A stretch of 64,000 bases of DNA from Aeromonas allosaccharophila (GCF_000819685.1 NZ_CDBR01000040.1:1-64000), one strand, 5' to 3'. Positions 21,061 through 32,400 are shown, numbered from the stretch's first letter. Made by a program: numbers and translations. The notes: a model not told the origin generated them from the letters alone.

Positions 21061-22100
21061 AAAAGGCTATGTCCCAATTACGTGTTGAAAGGCTAATCTT
21101 GAAGTAGGCCATCACCTTGAGGTCTACCATCATGGATACCCCAGCCTTTCAACACCTGTTGTCACTATTTCCCCAGTTAACCCTGCGCCAGCGCCGTGTT
21201 GCTCAGCAGGAACTCACTGCCCCCCACACCATTACCTCGCTCAATACCCAGTTACCTGCATGCAGCGGCTGCCCACGTTGTCAGGCCGATGTCACCCAGC
21301 TGGCGCCTTGGGGATGGAGTCGGGGACTACGCCGCTACCGTTGCAAACAGTGTCTGCGCACAAGCTCCATCCTCACCAAGACGCCCTTAGCCAGATTGCG
21401 TAAAGCCCAGTGCTGGGAAGACTACGCGCAAGCCCTCATTGAAGGACTGACCGTCCGCCAAGCAGCGCGGCGCTGTGGGGTCAGCAAAAACACCGCGTTC
21501 CTCTGGCGTCACCGCTTCTTGCGGGCCATGGCAGCTCATCAAGCCACACGGGAAGAGGGCATCGTTGAGGTTGATGAGACCTTCTTCCTCGAGTCGTGCA
21601 AGGGGCAGTGGGGACTGCCGCGTCCACCGCGACATCGTGGAGGTAAAGGTCGAGCTCGTGGAACCGGGCCGGATTACATCCCGGTGATAGTGGTGCAAGA
21701 CCGAGCAGGCCACCATGCGGATTTTCAGCTGGAGCAGATGAATGCCGAGACGGTCATCGCGGTGTTGAAGCCGCTGGTGTTACCGGATGCGGTGCTGTGT
21801 AGCGATGGTGCGGGTGTGTATGCCTGTTTCAGTAAAGAGCAGGGCGTAACCCATCAGGTAGTGCACAATCGCCAAGGCGAACGGGTGGTCGGTGCGTATC
21901 ACATCCAGCACGTGAACGGGTATCACCATCGGTTGAAAGAGTGGATGGAGCGGTTCCATGGCGTGGCGACGCACTACCTGAAGAATTACCTGGGTTGGCG
22001 CAGGATGCTGGAGCGTTACGGGAGGGGCGTAAATATCAAAGCATGTTTGCATGAGGCGCTGGGGCGCCCTATGCAACACGTAATTGGTACATAGCCTTTT
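21061..22100 (+). mobile_element. IS1595-like insertion sequence
   Basis: A 1040-bp element with 27-bp terminal inverted repeats at 21061-21087 and 22074-22100. They start AAAAGGCTATGT and match at all but one base (C or A at position 13). It contains one transposase gene. The 8 bases outside the ends (CCGGATAA left, GTTTGACC right) do not match, so no target duplication is visible; trimming the ends to GGCTATG also gives none. The element lies between ubiX and an unrecognised gene and does not obviously break either. Confidence 0.88.
21132..22094 (+). CDS. IS1595-family transposase
   Basis: A 320-aa transposase that appears intact. An N-terminal zinc ribbon ([11 protein letters not shown] at about residue 40 and CKQCLRTS at about 73) is followed by a helix-turn-helix ([24 protein letters not shown]). 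The DDE catalytic core then follows: EVDETFF (first Asp), SDGAGVY (second Asp), and [27 protein letters not shown] with the closing acidic residue. This order is that of the IS1595/ISXO2 group. ATG at 21132 is preferred over the alternative start at 21117. The stop lies inside the right inverted repeat. Confidence 0.88.
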   Translation: MDTPAFQHLLSLFPQLTLRQRRVAQQELTAPHTITSLNTQLPACSGCPRCQADVTQLAPWGWSRGLRRYRCKQCLRTSSILTKTPLARLRKAQCWEDYAQALIEGLTVRQAARRCGVSKNTAFLWRHRFLRAMAAHQATREEGIVEVDETFFLESCKGQWGLPRPPRHRGGKGRARGTGPDYIPVIVVQDRAGHHADFQLEQMNAETVIAVLKPLVLPDAVLCSDGAGVYACFSKEQGVTHQVVHNRQGERVVGAYHIQHVNGYHHRLKEWMERFHGVATHYLKNYLGWRRMLERYGRGVNIKACLHEALGRPMQHVIGT

Positions 22101-22139
22101 GTTTGACCGCTATCTTGCGTGTTTGGCGCTTATCACCCG

Positions 22140-22595
22140 TTACATGTCATCGAGTCGGTGTACCCCGTGCACCAGTCGGGTCAGGCGGGTCTGCTCCAGC
22201 CCGGCCAAATTCTCGAGCAAGGCGGTGGTGGCCGGTGTCGGGCACTCCCGGGCCAGATGGCTCAGCTCGCCCACCAGCTGCTCTTCCCAGCGGCATACCT
22301 GAGTGATGATATCCTGGGTCTGGACTGATGCCGGCAGCTCGAAGCGGGTAATGGCAGGCAGCATATCCTCGCTGAAACTCTGGTTCAGCCAGGTATCCCT
22401 GACCGCCTCTCCCAGCTGAGCTGCATATTCGTGCAGATGGGCACTGGCCGCATCCTCACGCCCTTGCAGATAGACCAGCAACATCCGGCTGCGTTCGCTG
22501 TCCACCTGACTGGTCAATCGCCCGTAACAGAGTCCGAGCTGGTGATGAACCTGTTCAAGATAGTGCAGCAACTCTTTGATCTGTTGGAATCTCAT
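22140..22595 (-). CDS. Unrecognised helical protein next to the IS
   Basis: A 151-aa hydrophilic, probably all-helical cytosolic protein. It opens MRFQQIKELLHYLEQVHHQLG and has no signal peptide or membrane segment. The spacing of His, Glu and Asp in the helices (YLEQVHHQ, GREDAASAHLHEY) is reminiscent of ferritin- or hemerythrin-like bundles, but I recognise no family and assign no function. GGAGGG seven bases upstream of 22595 supports this start over the longer frame to 22655. It stands alone, convergent with the IS and divergent from metN; the IS end lies 39 bases beyond its stop. Confidence 0.65.
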   Translation of the reverse strand: MRFQQIKELLHYLEQVHHQLGLCYGRLTSQVDSERSRMLLVYLQGREDAASAHLHEYAAQLGEAVRDTWLNQSFSEDMLPAITRFELPASVQTQDIITQVCRWEEQLVGELSHLARECPTPATTALLENLAGLEQTRLTRLVHGVHRLDDM

Positions 22596-22950
22596 CGCAC
22601 TGCCCTCCATGCTTGTCGGCATCATCAGTATAAAAAACAAGCGCAACCGACCCAATCCCTATCCGAGCCCCCCTTGCGCTGCATCAAGGTTGACGCCGAC
22701 AAAGGGGCGGACAGGTGATCCGGTCGCGAATAGGGAACGATTTGTGCAGCTATTTGTGCAACTATGATGGCGTTTCAGGCTCGACACCTGACATGAGTGA
22801 CATCGGGCTGACACACTAATAAAACCAGCGTCTACCCGATATAAACCATCTTTAATTCGGCCATATGCCAAGCTGGCGAAACAGGATCTGGATGCGAGAC
22901 ATATCCACCCTGATCGTTATCCACCAGACAGATATCCTTATCACTTTTTT
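22596..22950. other. Long intergenic region upstream of metN
   Basis: No gene seen. A 12-bp tandem repeat, ATTTGTGCAGCT/ATTTGTGCAACT, lies at 22740-22763. The rest is unstructured to the eye. The right part leads into the MetJ-type operators of metN. Confidence 0.5.
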
Positions 22951-23004
22951 AGACGTCTAGACGTAAAAACATGCGTTGACACGGCCATCCAGACATCTTA
23001 GCAT
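22951..23004 (+). promoter_or_regulatory. metN promoter with MetJ boxes
   Basis: TTGACA (22976-22981), a 17-base spacer and TAGCAT (22999-23004) form a good sigma-70 promoter. Tandem MET boxes AGACGTCT and AGACGTAA (22951-22966) lie just upstream of the -35, and AGACATCT (22991-22998) fills the end of the spacer. AGACGTCT is the exact MetJ consensus. Repression by MetJ with S-adenosylmethionine is therefore expected. Confidence 0.88.
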
Positions 23005-23100
23005 CATCCTCCATGATGGCAGAGTAACCCAGTGGAACCTCTGCCCAATTTCCCCGCCTGTAGCGCCCTGTGCTGTAAGGCTGTTAGCACGGAAGAATCC

Positions 23101-24144
23101 ATGATTAAGTTGAAAGGTCTCAACAAAGTCTACGGTACAGGCAGTGACGCCGTGCACGCCCTGCGTGATGTGAGTCTGCATGTACCCCAAGGCAAAATTT
23201 TCGGGGTGATCGGTGCCTCCGGTGCCGGCAAGAGTACCCTCATTCGTTGTGTCAACCTGCTGGAACGCCCGACAGAGGGTCAGGTGATTGTCGATGGCCA
23301 GGATCTGGTCGCCCTGAGCGAACGGGATCTGACCCAGGCTCGCCGCCAGATCGGGATGATTTTCCAGCACTTCAACCTGCTCGCTTCCCGCACCGTGTTT
23401 GCCAACATCGCCTTTCCGCTGGAGCTGGCAGGCTGGAGCAAAGAGCAGATCCAGCAACGGGTTGCCGAACTGCTGGCGCTGGTCGGGCTGGAAGCCCGTT
23501 CCCATGCCTATCCGTCCGAGCTCTCCGGCGGTCAGAAACAGCGTGTCGCCATTGCCCGCGCACTGGCACCGGCCCCCAAGGTGCTGCTCTGTGACGAGGC
23601 CACCTCGGCCCTCGACCCGCAGACCACCCGCTCGATCCTGACCCTGCTCAAGGAGATCAACGTCAAGCTGGGGCTCACCATCCTGCTCATCACCCATGAA
23701 ATGGACGTGGTGAAAGGGATCTGTGACGAAGTGGCCATCATCAGCGACGGCCGCCTGATTGAGCAAGGCGAAGTGGCCTGGTTCTTCAGCAATGCCAAGA
23801 CCCAGCTGGCCCGTGACTTCATCCACTCCACCATCCATCTGGAGGTACCGCAGGAGTATCAGGATCGAATGAGCAGCGAGCGGGTGCCGGGTAGCTACCC
23901 GCTGGTGAAGCTCGGCTTTACCGGCAGCACGGTCGATACGCCGCTGATCTCCGAGGCGAGCCGCCGTTTCAATATCGACATCAGCATTCTGAGCGCAGAC
24001 ATCGAGTACGCCGGTGGCGTCAAATTCGGTTTCCTGCTGGCCGAGCTGTTCGGGGATGAAGCCCAGTGCGAGGCAACCCAGCAGTTCCTCATCGACAACC
24101 ACATTCAGCTGGAGGTAATGGGTTATGTCCGAAGCCATGATTAA
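23101..24144 (+). CDS. metN: D-/L-methionine ABC transporter ATP-binding protein
   Basis: A 347-aa ABC ATPase with Walker [10 protein letters not shown] (about residues 38-46), signature LSGGQKQR, Walker [15 protein letters not shown] and switch [10 protein letters not shown]. Residues from about 265 on form the NIL/ACT-like domain that senses methionine and inhibits transport in MetN. The start at 23101 follows GGAAGA. It is the first gene of metNIQ; its end overlaps metI by 20 bases. Confidence 0.96.
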   Translation: MIKLKGLNKVYGTGSDAVHALRDVSLHVPQGKIFGVIGASGAGKSTLIRCVNLLERPTEGQVIVDGQDLVALSERDLTQARRQIGMIFQHFNLLASRTVFANIAFPLELAGWSKEQIQQRVAELLALVGLEARSHAYPSELSGGQKQRVAIARALAPAPKVLLCDEATSALDPQTTRSILTLLKEINVKLGLTILLITHEMDVVKGICDEVAIISDGRLIEQGEVAWFFSNAKTQLARDFIHSTIHLEVPQEYQDRMSSERVPGSYPLVKLGFTGSTVDTPLISEASRRFNIDISILSADIEYAGGVKFGFLLAELFGDEAQCEATQQFLIDNHIQLEVMGYVRSHD

Positions 24145-24778
24145 TCTGCTCATCACGGCCCTGGGCGACACCCTGATCATGGTGTTTGCCTCCGCCCTGT
24201 TCGGCTGCCTGCTGGGCCTGCCGCTTGGCGTGGCACTGCACGTCACCAAAGCGGGCCAGATCCTGGCAAACCCCTTGCTCAACCGTACTCTGGGCATGGT
24301 GGTCAACGTGGGTCGCTCGGTGCCCTTTATCATCCTGCTGGTCGCCATCATTCCGCTGACCCGGCTGATTGTCGGCACCAGTATCGGCACCATCGCCGCC
24401 ATCGTGCCGCTGACCGTGGGTTGCATCCCCTTCATCGCCCGTCTGGTGGAAGGGGCCCTGATGGAGGTGCCGGACGGCCTGCTGGAAGCGGCCAAGGCGA
24501 TGGGCGCCAAGCCGTTGCAAATCATCACCAAGGTGCTGCTGCCCGAGGCTCTGCCCGGCATCCTCAACAGCGTCACCATTACCCTCGTCACGCTGGTTAA
24601 CTACTCGGCCATGGCCGGGGCCATCGGTGGCGGCGGTCTGGGGGATGTGGGTATTCGTTATGGTTATCAGCGTTTTGACCCGACCGTCATGCTGGTGACC
24701 GTGGTTATCCTGGTAGTACTGGTTCAACTTATCCAGAGCGCGGGTGAGCGCCTGGTCCACAAATGTGATCATCGTTAA
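24125..24778 (+). CDS. metI: D-/L-methionine ABC transporter permease
   Basis: A 217-aa inner-membrane permease with about five membrane segments. The cytoplasmic coupling loop motif [27 protein letters not shown] (about 119-145) docks on MetN. The start overlaps the end of metN, implying coupled translation, and metQ follows after 25 bases. Confidence 0.96.
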   Translation: MSEAMINLLITALGDTLIMVFASALFGCLLGLPLGVALHVTKAGQILANPLLNRTLGMVVNVGRSVPFIILLVAIIPLTRLIVGTSIGTIAAIVPLTVGCIPFIARLVEGALMEVPDGLLEAAKAMGAKPLQIITKVLLPEALPGILNSVTITLVTLVNYSAMAGAIGGGGLGDVGIRYGYQRFDPTVMLVTVVILVVLVQLIQSAGERLVHKCDHR

Positions 24779-24803
24779 TCGTCGATTTCTGACAGGAGGT
24801 TTT

Positions 24804-25604
24804 ATGAAATTTGGCATCAAATCCGTTGCAGCTGCGCTGCTGGCTGGTCTGGTTCTGGCCGGTTGCGGTCAAAAAGAAGAGAGCAAGGTTCTGAAAGTGG
24901 GCGCCATTGCCGGCCCGGAGACCGAGCTGGTTGAAGTGGCGGCCAAGGTCGCCAAAGAGAAATACGGTCTGACCGTCGAGATCGTCAACTTCTCCGACTA
25001 CGTCACCCCGAACGTGGCGCTGAACGATGGCAGCATCGACGTCAACGCCTTCCAGCACAAACCCTATCTGGATGCGCAGGTGCGTGATCGCGGCTTCAAG
25101 CTGGTGCCGGTTGGCAACACCTTCGTCTACCCGATCGCCGGTTACTCCAAGAAGATCAAGGCGCTGAGCGAGCTGAAAGATGGCGCCCAGATCGCGGTAC
25201 CGAACGATCCGACCAACCTGGGTCGCTCGCTGATCCTGCTGGCCAAACAGGGCCTGATCACCCTGAAGGATGGCGCCGGTCTGGAAGCCACCGTGCTGGA
25301 TATCGCCAGCAACCCGCGCAACTTCAAGATTGTCGAACTGGAAGCAGCCCAACTGCCCCGTTCACTGGAAGATGTGGATCTCTCCATCATCAACAACACC
25401 TTCGCCGGTCAGATTGGTCTGACCCCGACCGAAAACGGCCTGTTTGTTGAAGACAAGGAGTCCCCCTACGTCAACCTGATCGTCGCTCGCGACAACAACA
25501 AGGATGACGAGAAGGTCAAACAGTTCGTCCAGTCCTATCAGACCGACGAGGTCTACAAGAAGGGTCTGGAGCTGTTCAAGGGCGGCCTGGTAAAAGGTTG
25601 GTAA
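24804..25604 (+). CDS. metQ: Methionine-binding lipoprotein
   Basis: A 266-aa substrate-binding lipoprotein. The signal sequence MKFGIKSVAAALLAGLVLAG ends in the lipobox LAGC (Cys21). The mature part is a NlpA-type periplasmic binding protein (FSDYVTPNVALNDGSIDVNAFQHKPYLD; VPNDPTNLGRSLILL). AGGAGGT (24793-24799) precedes the start at 24804; the longer open frame is not used. Strong terminator at 25618-25648. Confidence 0.96.
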   Translation: MKFGIKSVAAALLAGLVLAGCGQKEESKVLKVGAIAGPETELVEVAAKVAKEKYGLTVEIVNFSDYVTPNVALNDGSIDVNAFQHKPYLDAQVRDRGFKLVPVGNTFVYPIAGYSKKIKALSELKDGAQIAVPNDPTNLGRSLILLAKQGLITLKDGAGLEATVLDIASNPRNFKIVELEAAQLPRSLEDVDLSIINNTFAGQIGLTPTENGLFVEDKESPYVNLIVARDNNKDDEKVKQFVQSYQTDEVYKKGLELFKGGLVKGW

Positions 25605-25617
25605 TTGCTCACTTGGC

Positions 25618-25648
25618 AAAAAAGGCCACGCAATGCGTGGCCTTTTTT
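25618..25648 (+). terminator. Intrinsic terminator of metNIQ
   Basis: Stem GGCCACGC (25624-25631) / GCGTGGCC (25635-25642), loop AAT, with an A-run before and six Ts after. Confidence 0.92.
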
Positions 25649-25700
25649 ATTGGCGCCGCTATCATATCCGCGAGCACGGCAACACGAACATACTCATAAC

Positions 25701-26201
25701 ATGAAAAAATGGTATCTGGCCTACTGCAAGCCAAAAGAAGAGGCCCGCGCCCGCGCCCACCTCGATGCCCAGGGTATCGAATCCTATTACCCCATGGTGG
25801 AGATCGAGAAGCTGCGCCGGGGCAAGCGAGTTCCGGTACGGGAACCCATGTTCCCCAACTATCTGTTTATCTTCGTCGATCTGGAAGAGGTGACACCGGT
25901 CACCCTGAAATCGACCCGTGGCATCAGCCGGATCATCCACTTTGGCAGTGAATGGACCCCGATCAGCAGCAAGCTGGTCTATCAGCTGATGAGCCGTGAT
26001 GACAGCGACGAGGCACGAGCCTGCTACGCCAACCTGCCCTGCTCGGGCGACAAGGTGTTGATTGAAGAGGGGCCACTGGCTGGCTTCGAAGCCATCTATA
26101 TGGAACCTGATGGGGACAAACGGGCGATTTTACTGGTCAGCCTGCTCAATCGCGAGACCACCAGCAGCTTCGATAACCACGCCTTCAGACGGCTGGACTA
26201 A
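25701..26201 (+). CDS. rfaH: Transcription antitermination protein RfaH
   Basis: A 166-aa NusG paralogue. The NGN domain starts MKKWYLAYCKPKEEARARAHL and continues VPVREPMFPNYLFIFVD. The C-terminal KOW region is at about 110-166 (DKVLIEEGPLAGFEAIYMEPDGDKRAILLVSLLNR). RfaH binds paused polymerase at ops sites and lets it run through long polysaccharide or virulence operons. No ops element was noticed in this window. It is convergent with the chemotaxis receptor gene. Confidence 0.95.
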   Translation: MKKWYLAYCKPKEEARARAHLDAQGIESYYPMVEIEKLRRGKRVPVREPMFPNYLFIFVDLEEVTPVTLKSTRGISRIIHFGSEWTPISSKLVYQLMSRDDSDEARACYANLPCSGDKVLIEEGPLAGFEAIYMEPDGDKRAILLVSLLNRETTSSFDNHAFRRLD

Positions 26202-26254
26202 ACCAACAGTCCAAACGACCGGATAAATGGCAAGGGCGGGGTGATCCCGCCATC

Positions 26255-28231
26255 TCATGCCTCAAGATCAAAGCGGGCGATCACCGCCGTCAGCTTGCCG
26301 GTATCGCCAGCCAGTCTGGCCACTATCTCCTCCCCCTGCTGACTGCGTTGGCAGGATTGTCGACTGAGCGCGGCAATGTCATCGACCGTCCCGGCCACCT
26401 CGGCGGCCACCCGCGACTGCTGCTCTGTCGCCACCGAAATGGCTTCCAGCTGGCCCGACAGCGACTGCACCAGCTGGTTCATGGCACTCAGGATATCGGT
26501 CACCAAGCCGACTACCTCCCGCCCCTGCTCCACCAGCCGGGTACCGCTGCTGACGGTACTCACCGTCTGGCGAGTCTGCTGGGAGATGGCCGCAATGGTC
26601 TGACTGATCTCGGCGGTTGATTGATGGGTGCGGGTCGCCAGCTGGCGTACCTCATCAGCCACCACCGCAAACCCGCGTCCCTGCTCGCCAGCCCGCGCCG
26701 CCTCAATCGCCGCATTGAGGGCCAGCAAGTTGGTCTGCTCCGCGATCGTGGCGATCACCTCGGTGATCTGCCCCACCTGTTCGCTCTGATGCGCCAGCAG
26801 CCCCATTGCCTCGTTGGCCTGCCCAATCATGGCGGCAATTTGCTGCATAGCGTCGGTCATCCGCGCCAGCGCGGCCTGCCCCTGTCGGGTCTGCTGCTGC
26901 ACCTGCTGGGCGCCACCTGCCGCGGCGGTGATATTGCCGGCCACATCCCGGGCGCTGACCGACATCTGATCGATAGCCGCCGCCACCGCATCGACCCGCT
27001 GATCCTGCACCGTCAAATCCACGACGATGGCCCGCGTGGTGCTGCCTACCTCACCACAGGCTTCTTCTACATGCCCCACCGCCCCCTGCAACTCACCTAC
27101 CAACTGGCGCAGTTGGACAGACATCCGGTTGATAGAGCCAGTCAATTCTCCCAACTCATCCTGCCCCGTTATCGGCAAGGGCTCGGCCGCCAGTCGGCCA
27201 TCGGCAACCTGCCCCGCCCGGGTCACCAGGCTGGCAATGTCACGGGTCAGACGGCGGCTAAAGAGCCAGGCGACCAGCATGCCAAGCACGATGGCACTGC
27301 CGGTAGCCAGCAGCAGGGTCTGGTTGATGGCGCTCCCGGCACGGGTCATCTGCGCCGAGATCTGCGCCACCTCGGCGCGAGTTTTCCCCACCTGCTGGAC
27401 CAGCTGTTCACTGAGAGTGAACTGCATCGGCTCGATGTCGGTAGCCATCAGGTAGTTGGCCTTATCCCAATCCGGCGCCTGGCGCTTCTCGATCACCTGC
27501 CCCACCAGCTCGGAGAAGGGAGTCGCCATCTCTTCAAACAGCTGCCAGAGGCTCTTGTGAGTCTCGGTAAAGAGCGCGGCTTGCTGCTGCACCTCGGCCA
27601 CCCGCTGCTGGTGAAACTGGTAGTAATCCTGATATTTGCTGCGGTATTCGGGATCGCCTGAGATGAGAAAATCCCGCAGGGCGGAGAGGGCGTTGGCGAG
27701 GCTGTTGTAGGCATCCCCCACCTGCTTGAGCAGCATGCGGCGATCGCCGGAGAGTTGATCCTGAGGAGTGCCAACCTCTTCATTGGCAAAGGATTGCAGC
27801 TGATCGAGCGCCGCTTCCGCCAGCGGCCCCGCCTCCTGCAGCATCAGGGTGTGGGCAGGCAGATTCTCTTCGCTCTGGGCGATGGCCCACACCTTCTCCT
27901 GATGGCTTTTGAAGGTCTCGAGAGACTGGGCGAGCGCCGGGCTGAACGTCTGATGGGCGATAGCCTGCCAGGCCGACTCCCACTCCTGCTTGAGGCGGGA
28001 GGCCTGAGCCGGATCCTTGCCGAGGATCAGATAGCCACGCAGGGCAGAGACAGTCGCCACCAGCGCCTTCTGGCTCGCCTCATCCCGCTGCAGGGCGGGC
28101 AACGCCTGCTCCAGCAGGGTGTACTGGGCCTGATTGATCTGGGTGAGCCGGTAATAGACCAGGGTGGAGGAGAGCAGGATCAGCAGGTTGATAAAACCGA
28201 AGCTGAGCAACAGCTTGCTTGAGATTTTCAT
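26255..28231 (-). CDS. Methyl-accepting chemotaxis protein
   Basis: A 658-aa receptor. TM1 lies at about residues 7-29 ([21 protein letters not shown]), then a long periplasmic helical sensor (about 30-305), TM2 ([19 protein letters not shown]), HAMP, and the signalling domain. The conserved hairpin tip reads [37 protein letters not shown], spread over about residues 505-545. The ligand is unknown. AAGGA five bases upstream favours 28231 over the ATG at 28237. A weak hairpin without a T-run (26235-26251) lies between it and rfaH. Confidence 0.94.
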   Translation of the reverse strand: MKISSKLLLSFGFINLLILLSSTLVYYRLTQINQAQYTLLEQALPALQRDEASQKALVATVSALRGYLILGKDPAQASRLKQEWESAWQAIAHQTFSPALAQSLETFKSHQEKVWAIAQSEENLPAHTLMLQEAGPLAEAALDQLQSFANEEVGTPQDQLSGDRRMLLKQVGDAYNSLANALSALRDFLISGDPEYRSKYQDYYQFHQQRVAEVQQQAALFTETHKSLWQLFEEMATPFSELVGQVIEKRQAPDWDKANYLMATDIEPMQFTLSEQLVQQVGKTRAEVAQISAQMTRAGSAINQTLLLATGSAIVLGMLVAWLFSRRLTRDIASLVTRAGQVADGRLAAEPLPITGQDELGELTGSINRMSVQLRQLVGELQGAVGHVEEACGEVGSTTRAIVVDLTVQDQRVDAVAAAIDQMSVSARDVAGNITAAAGGAQQVQQQTRQGQAALARMTDAMQQIAAMIGQANEAMGLLAHQSEQVGQITEVIATIAEQTNLLALNAAIEAARAGEQGRGFAVVADEVRQLATRTHQSTAEISQTIAAISQQTRQTVSTVSSGTRLVEQGREVVGLVTDILSAMNQLVQSLSGQLEAISVATEQQSRVAAEVAGTVDDIAALSRQSCQRSQQGEEIVARLAGDTGKLTAVIARFDLEA

Positions 28232-28270
28232 GAACATCCTTGTTCAAACGGGGGGAGCTAGCCAACAGAA

Positions 28271-29482
28271 TCAGATAGATATCAGTGTAGGCAATCTATC
28301 TTGCCAAGTCCGGTGCCAACTTGCCAACTCACTGTGCGGCATCGGGCGGGCGGAGAAAAAGCCCTGGCAGAGGTCACAGCCTAGCCTGGCCAGCAGGTTC
28401 CAGGTCGCCTCGTCCTCCACCCCTTCTGCCACCGTTTTGAGCCCGAGCTTGCGGGCCAGCTCGATACTGGACTCGATAATTGCCAGGTGCGCCGGATCGG
28501 CATGGCAGCGATCGACGAAGGAGCGATCCAGCTTCAGCTCGGTAAAGGGCAGCAGCGCCAGCTGCTGCATCGAGGAGTAGCCGGTGCCAAAGTCATCGAT
28601 GGAGAGGCCAAAACCGTGCATCCGCAGCCGGGTCAGCGCCTCCAGCATGGCACCGATGTCACGAATGAAAGCACTCTCGGTCACCTCCAGGGTGATGAGG
28701 GCCGGATCCACACTCCAGTGCCGACACTGGTCAATCAGGGTCTGGCACAGACTGCCGTCATTGAGGGAGCTGGCACACAGATTCATCGACAGATTGATCG
28801 ACAATCCGGTTTCCCCCCACAGGTGGGCATCACTCAACGACTTGCCAATGATGATCTCGGTCAGGGGGGCAATCAGGTCGTGCTCTTCCGCCATCGGGAT
28901 AAAGAGTCCCGGCGAGATGAGTCCATATTCAGGATGCTGCCAGCGAGCCAGCGCCTCCATCCCGGCCCACTGACCCGTGGCGAAGCTCACCTTCGGCTGA
29001 TACCAGGGCAAGATCTGCTGCTGCTCGATGCCGCGTTTGAGTTGATCGAGATCGATCCTGTGCCCCTCTTCCTGACGGGAGGGCTCCCGGGCGGGAGACC
29101 ATGACTGAATCAGCTGTGCGAGTTGCCCCGGCCGGGCGGGCTTGTCGAGCCGCCCCAGCACATGCAGGCCATAGGCGGCGCTCATGCGCAGCACCGCCTC
29201 GACCACATCTCCCTCCAGTGCGCTGGAGAGGATGATGCCGCCGCGAAAGCCCGCCTGCGAGAGACGGCGCAGCAAACCCATGCCATCCATGCCGGGCATC
29301 CGCAGGTCACAGAGCAGGATATCGACTCTCTGCTGCTGGCAGAGCGCCAGCGCCTCCACCCCGTCCCGCGCCTCCAGCAGTTGCCGATAGCCCAGGCCGC
29401 GGATCTGATGCAACAGCGCCTTGCGTTGAAAGGTGTGATCCTCAGCCACCATGATGACCACTTCATGCTCGCGCTTGTTCAT
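28271..29482 (-). CDS. REC-EAL response regulator (RocR-like)
   Basis: A 403-aa protein. The N-terminal receiver (about 9-125) has acidic residues in VAEDH and acceptor Asp59 in LLCDLRMPGMDG. The EAL domain (about 150-390) retains the catalytic E176-A-L, the Asn and Glu metal ligands (SINLSMN, LEVTES), DDFGTGYSS and KLDRSFVD. It should therefore hydrolyse cyclic di-GMP in response to phosphorylation. No DNA-binding domain is present, unlike VieA. The start lies 20 bases inside the end of the hybrid kinase gene, so the two are coupled and very likely partners, as in Pseudomonas RocS1/RocR. Confidence 0.9.
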   Translation of the reverse strand: MNKREHEVVIMVAEDHTFQRKALLHQIRGLGYRQLLEARDGVEALALCQQQRVDILLCDLRMPGMDGMGLLRRLSQAGFRGGIILSSALEGDVVEAVLRMSAAYGLHVLGRLDKPARPGQLAQLIQSWSPAREPSRQEEGHRIDLDQLKRGIEQQQILPWYQPKVSFATGQWAGMEALARWQHPEYGLISPGLFIPMAEEHDLIAPLTEIIIGKSLSDAHLWGETGLSINLSMNLCASSLNDGSLCQTLIDQCRHWSVDPALITLEVTESAFIRDIGAMLEALTRLRMHGFGLSIDDFGTGYSSMQQLALLPFTELKLDRSFVDRCHADPAHLAIIESSIELARKLGLKTVAEGVEDEATWNLLARLGCDLCQGFFSARPMPHSELASWHRTWQDRLPTLISI

Positions 29483-32400
29483 TCAGCCATAATCCTGTCT
29501 CGTAGGTAACCCGGTTGATCAGCAGATCAACCTCCTGCCCCAGCACGGCAAACTCATCCAGCTGCTTGAGCCGTGCGGCACTCTCCAGCAGTTCGGCCTG
29601 TTCGGCCAGGGCACACTCCCCCACCATGCGGGCGGCCCCCTTGATGCGGTGAGCGATCTCCAGCAACGCGTCCCCGTTGCGGACCGCCAGCGCCGCCATC
29701 ATCTCTTCGCGATCCAGCAGATTGGAGGCCAGATATTCGCTGGCCATGGCTCTGGCATCCTCTTCATCGCCAAACAGCGCCATCCAGCGGGCAGCCAGCG
29801 CCGACGCGCCGGTGAGCGGCTCCGGCGTCACGGCTGCGCAGGCTGGCAGCCACTGCACCAGCGTCTGGCGCAGCGCTTCCAGCATATAAGGCTTGATCAG
29901 CATGCCGTTCATGCCGGCGGCGACCATGCGGGCCGATGCCTCCTCCGAGGTATCGGCCGTCACCCCTATGATGGGGGCCTGATCGCCGTTGGCCCGCAGG
30001 GTGTTGGTCAGGGTATAGCCATCCATCACCGGCATGTGACAGTCGGTCAGCAACAGCGAGAAGGGCTCTGCCTGCCAGGCCTGCAGCGCCTGCTCGCCGT
30101 TCTCTACCACCACGCACTCGACCCCCAGGATCCCCAGCTGGCGCTCCAGCAGGGCCCGGTTGACCGGATGGTCATCCGCCACCAGTACCCGACCGTTCAA
30201 CTTGTCGGCATGTGTTGCCATCACCGGATTGACGACCCCGCAGAGCAACTCGCGGCCACTCTCCAGCAGCAGGTCCGGATAGAGAGGGGAAAGCCCCAGC
30301 CGCCACCAGCGCGCCGGGCCCAGCCGGGTGCGCAGCACCTCGTCAGGGGAGAAGACGATCCCCTTGAGCCCGGGCTGCTGCACCCGCTCCAACCAGTTGT
30401 GGCCGAGATCGCGCGCCAGCCAGCGCTCGTCGGCCAGCAGCAGGCCATTGACCCCCCGAGCCAACCGGTTGGCATCGATAGGGTGCAATTTGGCCCCCAA
30501 CCGCGCCATCGTCTGTTCCAGCAGGTGGTCGTCACCGAGATACCACCACTCGCTGCCAGTCAGCGCCGGGAGATCCCAGTGGGGGTTGCTCAGCGGGATG
30601 GTGAAGCAAAAGCTGGCCCCCTCACCGGCCCGGCTATTGAGGCTCAGCGAGCCCCCCATCTTGCGCACCAGTTGATCGCAAATGGCCAATCCCAGCCCGG
30701 TGCCGCCATAACGACGATTGATATCGGAGTCGAGCTGCTCGAACGGGGTGAACAGCAGCGCCTGCTTCTCCTCGGCGATCCCGATGCCGGAGTCGGCTAC
30801 CGTGATGGCGAGCTGCTGATCCCGATACCTGACGCGAATGGCAATCACCCCGCGCTCGGTAAACTTGACCGCATTGTTCAGCAGGTTGGAGACCACCTGC
30901 GCCACCCGGATGGCATCGATATCCGCCCGATCCGGCACCTCGCTCTCCCAGCTGAACTCGACTTGCAACCCCTTGCCATGGGCCTGGGCGGCATGACCAC
31001 GAACCGCATCGCAAATCACCGACTGCAACGGGCTCGACTGATAATCCAGATGAAGCTGGCCCGCCTCGATCTTGGAGAAATCGAGGATATCGTTGACCAG
31101 ATAGAGCAGGTTGTTGGTCGAGGTGACCACGTTGCGCAGCAGATAGCGCTGATCATCGTCCACGTTGCTCATCCGCAGCAGCTCCAGCATGCCGTGCATC
31201 CCCGAAATCGGCGTGCGAAGCTCATGGCTCATGGTGGCCAGAAAGCGACTGCGGGCCTGCATGGCCTGTTCGGCGCTGGCGCGGGCCTCATGTAACTCAT
31301 ACTGCTGCTGCTTGAGGGCCGTGATGTCCTGCACCATGCCGTTGAGCAGCAGGGTATCCGGCCCTTGCTCCACAAAGCTGCCTCGCACCTGGATATAACG
31401 CTCCCCACCAGAATGGGGCACCTTGACCTCCCAGTCGATAGGGGTCAGTGTTGGCGCATTGGCGGCTACCCGACGGGTGAACTCCTGCAAAGCCTCCTCA
31501 CTGACACCAAAGGCTTTCCATTCGGACTTGGCGGACATCAAGGCCTGGGAGGGAACCCCCAGCGTCTCCCCCGCCCCTTGCGAGACATAGAGAAAACGCC
31601 CCTGACCCGAACGGTGCCATTGATACTGGTACACCACCCCCGGCATGCTGTCGGTCATGTCCCGCAGCATGGCCTCCACTTCGCGCACCTTGTCTTCGGC
31701 GGCTTTCAGGGCGCTGACATCGGTCAGTACGGTCAATACCCCTTGGATTTTTCCGTCAGGCCCCCGATAGGGCAACTTGACATAGACCACATGGAACTGG
31801 GAGTCATCGATCCGCCGGGTAAAGCCGGCACCTTCATACATGGCGCCAGTCTCCCAGACCGAGAGCTCTTCACGCAGCATCTGCTCCCGCTCCTCGGTCT
31901 GCATATAGCTCCAGCCATCCCCGCCGGATTCGGCGCCGATAAAGGCCTCTCGGTACGCCTTGTTGCAGAGGGTCAGGTTCTGTTGGCGATCCCGCAGTGC
32001 CACCATGCTCGGCAAGGAGTTGAGCAGCGTCTGGACAAAGGCCAGCTGCTCGTTGAGCTGTTTTTGGGCCTGTTTTCGCTGATCATTTTGCCGCTGCAGC
32101 GTCTGGTTCCAGTGCCAGAAGATGGTAAAGAACACCAGCGCCCCCCCCGCGCAGACCAGAAACCACAACACCACGGTGCGGGTATCCAGGCCGGTCTGCA
32201 GCCGCATTGTCAACCAACGGGATTCAAGCTTGTCAATTTCGTGCTGGGGGATGGCATAGAGGATCTTGGTCAGGATCTGCTGCAACATGGGGTCGGCAGG
32301 GGATACCCCCATGGCGCCGGGAAGACGCAAGTTTTGCCCGGAGTAGACCACTCGATAGCGATCTTCAAAGCCTCGCCCCAGGGCTGCTGGCAGGGTGGTC

